Assembly (NCBI GenBank): GCA_964514235.1
Contig: CAZEPV010000004.1
Span: forward strand, 1-64,000
From: JAAYRQ01 sp035647235
Lineage (GTDB): Bacteria > Bacillota > Syntrophomonadia > Syntrophomonadales > Syntrophomonadaceae
Length of the DNA stretch: 64,000 bases
Direction: 5' to 3'
Made by a program: the position numbers and the translations under genes. The notes beneath the pieces were generated by a model. That model was not told the origin of the DNA, did not search any database, and worked only from the letters and a program-made list of their open reading frames with translations. This document shows, one piece after another, positions 62,736-64,000 of the stretch; positions within the stretch are counted from its first letter, which is position 1; each line of letters starts with the position of its first letter.

Positions 62736-63758
62736 TCATTCCACTTCCTCTTTTAGAACTTCTATTAGTATATCAGCTAATAAGTCGGCAGCATATTCAG
62801 CCTCATCCAGGTTGTTCTGGTCATTGCCAATTTCCAAGAGCAAGGCTCGGGGATGGTATTCTTGGTTATAGGTGCCCGCCTTAGTCCTAACCCCTTTAAT
62901 TAAGCCCGGATATAAGATTTCACCTTTCTCGTATAATTTTTGGGCAAACTCCAGGTTTTTCTGCCAATTATCATGGGCCTTTCTTTCATCAGTCCCAACT
63001 ATTATTAAAATGCGGGCAGCCTTTTTATGGTCGATATCTATAGTATAAGCGTTTGTACTGCCTGGTATGCTATCTCGGTGTACATCAAATACAGCCAGAG
63101 TATTTTTATTTTTTACTATTTCTTTAATGGTTTCTCGAGAATTTACATAGCTTTTATTATACTCGGGGTAATCGTGAATAGTATTTATAAACCTAGTTTT
63201 CAAACCCCTATTAGCAATTGCACCAGCTAATCTATTAGCAACATCATTAATTAGCCCTCTTTCCCCATCTAGTTTGGCCCTACCACTATTCGGTATATAA
63301 GTTTCAGCACTATGGGTACAATAGAACATAACTATATCTTCAGCATTGAAATTATATACTGCTGGGCTTGGGCTAATATCATTACGAACTATAGCTGGTA
63401 ATTCAATAGGTTCAATAACAGGTTTGGTAGCTTGCGGTATTAAAACTTGGCAATCCTCTAATGCCCTAATATGTGCTTGTAAAAATTTCTCTGGAACATT
63501 ATTAAAATAACCAGCTACTAATATTGCTTCCTCCTCTTGTCCAGCCATTACTATATTGACATGCTTTAAAAGGCGGCTAGCACTGTCACTATCTATGGCC
63601 ATTAGTGATAATGGATTAAAAATTGGCTTTAGATTAAATGCTGGTAGGTATAACTTTTTTTCTTGACTTACACCTACAAGTAGGCAAACTACAAATACTT
63701 GTAATAAAAGAATAGTTTTAATGAAGCTCCATAAACGATGTGTTTTAATCCTGTCCAC
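62736..63758 (-). CDS. spoIIP: stage II sporulation protein P (SpoIIP)
   Basis: 340 residues: an N-terminal membrane anchor (about 12-28) and a C-terminal amidase/endopeptidase domain with VMFYCTHSAETYIP, VFDVHRDSIPG and ALLLEIGNDQNN. It cuts peptidoglycan during engulfment with SpoIID and SpoIIM. The start is GTG 63758, or possibly ATT a few codons later, because the AGGGGG lies so close to the GTG. No gpr (germination protease) precedes it. Confidence 0.94.
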   Translation of the reverse strand: MDRIKTHRLWSFIKTILLLQVFVVCLLVGVSQEKKLYLPAFNLKPIFNPLSLMAIDSDSASRLLKHVNIVMAGQEEEAILVAGYFNNVPEKFLQAHIRALEDCQVLIPQATKPVIEPIELPAIVRNDISPSPAVYNFNAEDIVMFYCTHSAETYIPNSGRAKLDGERGLINDVANRLAGAIANRGLKTRFINTIHDYPEYNKSYVNSRETIKEIVKNKNTLAVFDVHRDSIPGSTNAYTIDIDHKKAARILIIVGTDERKAHDNWQKNLEFAQKLYEKGEILYPGLIKGVRTKAGTYNQEYHPRALLLEIGNDQNNLDEAEYAADLLADILIEVLKEEVE

Positions 63759-63839
63759 CCCCTAATAATTACCTTAAATAAATTTATGAGTAAAAAAGGA
63801 TGGGTAGAACAAATTAAAATAAATAAAAATTCTAGTTCA

Positions 63840-63868
63840 TTGCAAAATAGGATACATAATGATATAGT
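63840..63868 (+). promoter_or_regulatory. sigma-A promoter of rpsT
   Basis: TTGCAA (63840-63845), a 17-bp spacer and TATAGT (63863-63868), 36 bp before the rpsT start. Confidence 0.6.
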
Positions 63869-63904
63869 ATTTCTGTTAGCTTTGAAACATAAGGAGGTGA
63901 AAGT

Positions 63905-64000
63905 GTGGCAAAAGGCAAAACTGCAGCTAAGAGAGCTAGACAAGCTGAAGAAAATCGCTTAAGAAATAAAGTCTATAAAACTAGACTAAAAAATGCACAA
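63905..64000 (+). CDS. rpsT: 30S ribosomal protein S20, N-terminal part (cut by window edge)
   Basis: GTG start behind a perfect AAGGAGGTGA. The first 32 codons read AKGKTAAKRARQAEENRLRN and onwards, basic and helical as in S20. Divergent from spoIIP, the usual Firmicute layout. The rest lies outside the window. Confidence 0.93.
   Translation, partial: MAKGKTAAKRARQAEENRLRNKVYKTRLKNAQ

Noticed and set aside
1..64000. CRISPR arrays, tRNA and rRNA genes
   Set aside because: No regularly spaced repeats and no cloverleaf or rRNA signatures were seen in the intergenic regions.

Overview
The window reads as chromosome of a low-GC, endospore-forming, anaerobic Firmicute of the Clostridia (Peptococcaceae or syntroph-like). 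Evidence: sporulation genes (spoIIP, yqfC, yqfD, a Gmad2-domain lipoprotein, an SPL-family protein), the Firmicute gene strings hrcA-grpE-dnaK-dnaJ-prmA-rsmE-mtaB and yqfC-yqfD-phoH-pgpH-ybeY-dgkA-cdd-era-recO-glyQ-glyS-ccpN-ppsR-ppdK, a glycine T-box, a perfect CIRCE element and strong Shine-Dalgarno sites with many GTG/TTG starts. Almost everything from 3.8 kb to 63.8 kb is on the minus strand. The exceptions are a plus-strand block at 26.4-33.6 kb and the start of rpsT at the right edge.

Layout. 0-3.8 kb is an accessory edge: gene remnants, a two-gene cassette with a PD-(D/E)xK-like protein, a membrane protein plus MarR regulator with a clear promoter and operator, and an IS256-type fragment. 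3.8-17.9 kb holds a broken C-terminal copy of ppdK, then two paralogous operons. Each encodes a Tat-exported molybdopterin oxidoreductase, a four-cluster ferredoxin subunit, an NrfD-type membrane subunit and a TorD-type chaperone. Each is preceded by a near-consensus sigma-54 promoter, and a sigma-54 activator gene lies upstream of the second. 18.7-26.3 kb holds ppdK, its regulatory kinase/phosphatase, a CcpN-like repressor and glyQS with its T-box. 26.4-33.6 kb is a 7.3-kb plus-strand island bounded by a 27-bp exact direct repeat, one copy of which covers the recO stop codon. It carries a diguanylate cyclase, a lipoprotein, an SPL-family radical SAM protein, an RsgA-like GTPase and an acyl-CoA ligase.

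33.7-43 kb is the recO-era-cdd-dgkA-ybeY-pgpH-phoH-yqfD-yqfC housekeeping string, with deoC and an unrecognised secreted or anchored protein inserted. 43-46 kb is a CoA-transferase under a third sigma-54 promoter next to its probable activator. 46-51 kb is a small membrane protein, a yqeY remnant, rpsU, a HIT protein, two acyl-CoA dehydrogenase paralogs with substituted catalytic glutamates, an XRE regulator and mtaB. 51-59.3 kb is the heat-shock operon, in which an archaeal-like (group III) chaperonin lies between hrcA and grpE. 59.3-63.8 kb is hemW, lepA, a small unknown gene and spoIIP, with rpsT divergent.

The main things to follow up are the twin oxidoreductase operons with duplicated control regions, the repeat-bounded island, the chaperonin in the hrcA operon and the atypical acyl-CoA dehydrogenases. 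No CRISPR array, rRNA or tRNA gene was seen. Family assignments are from motifs and memory; no database search was possible.
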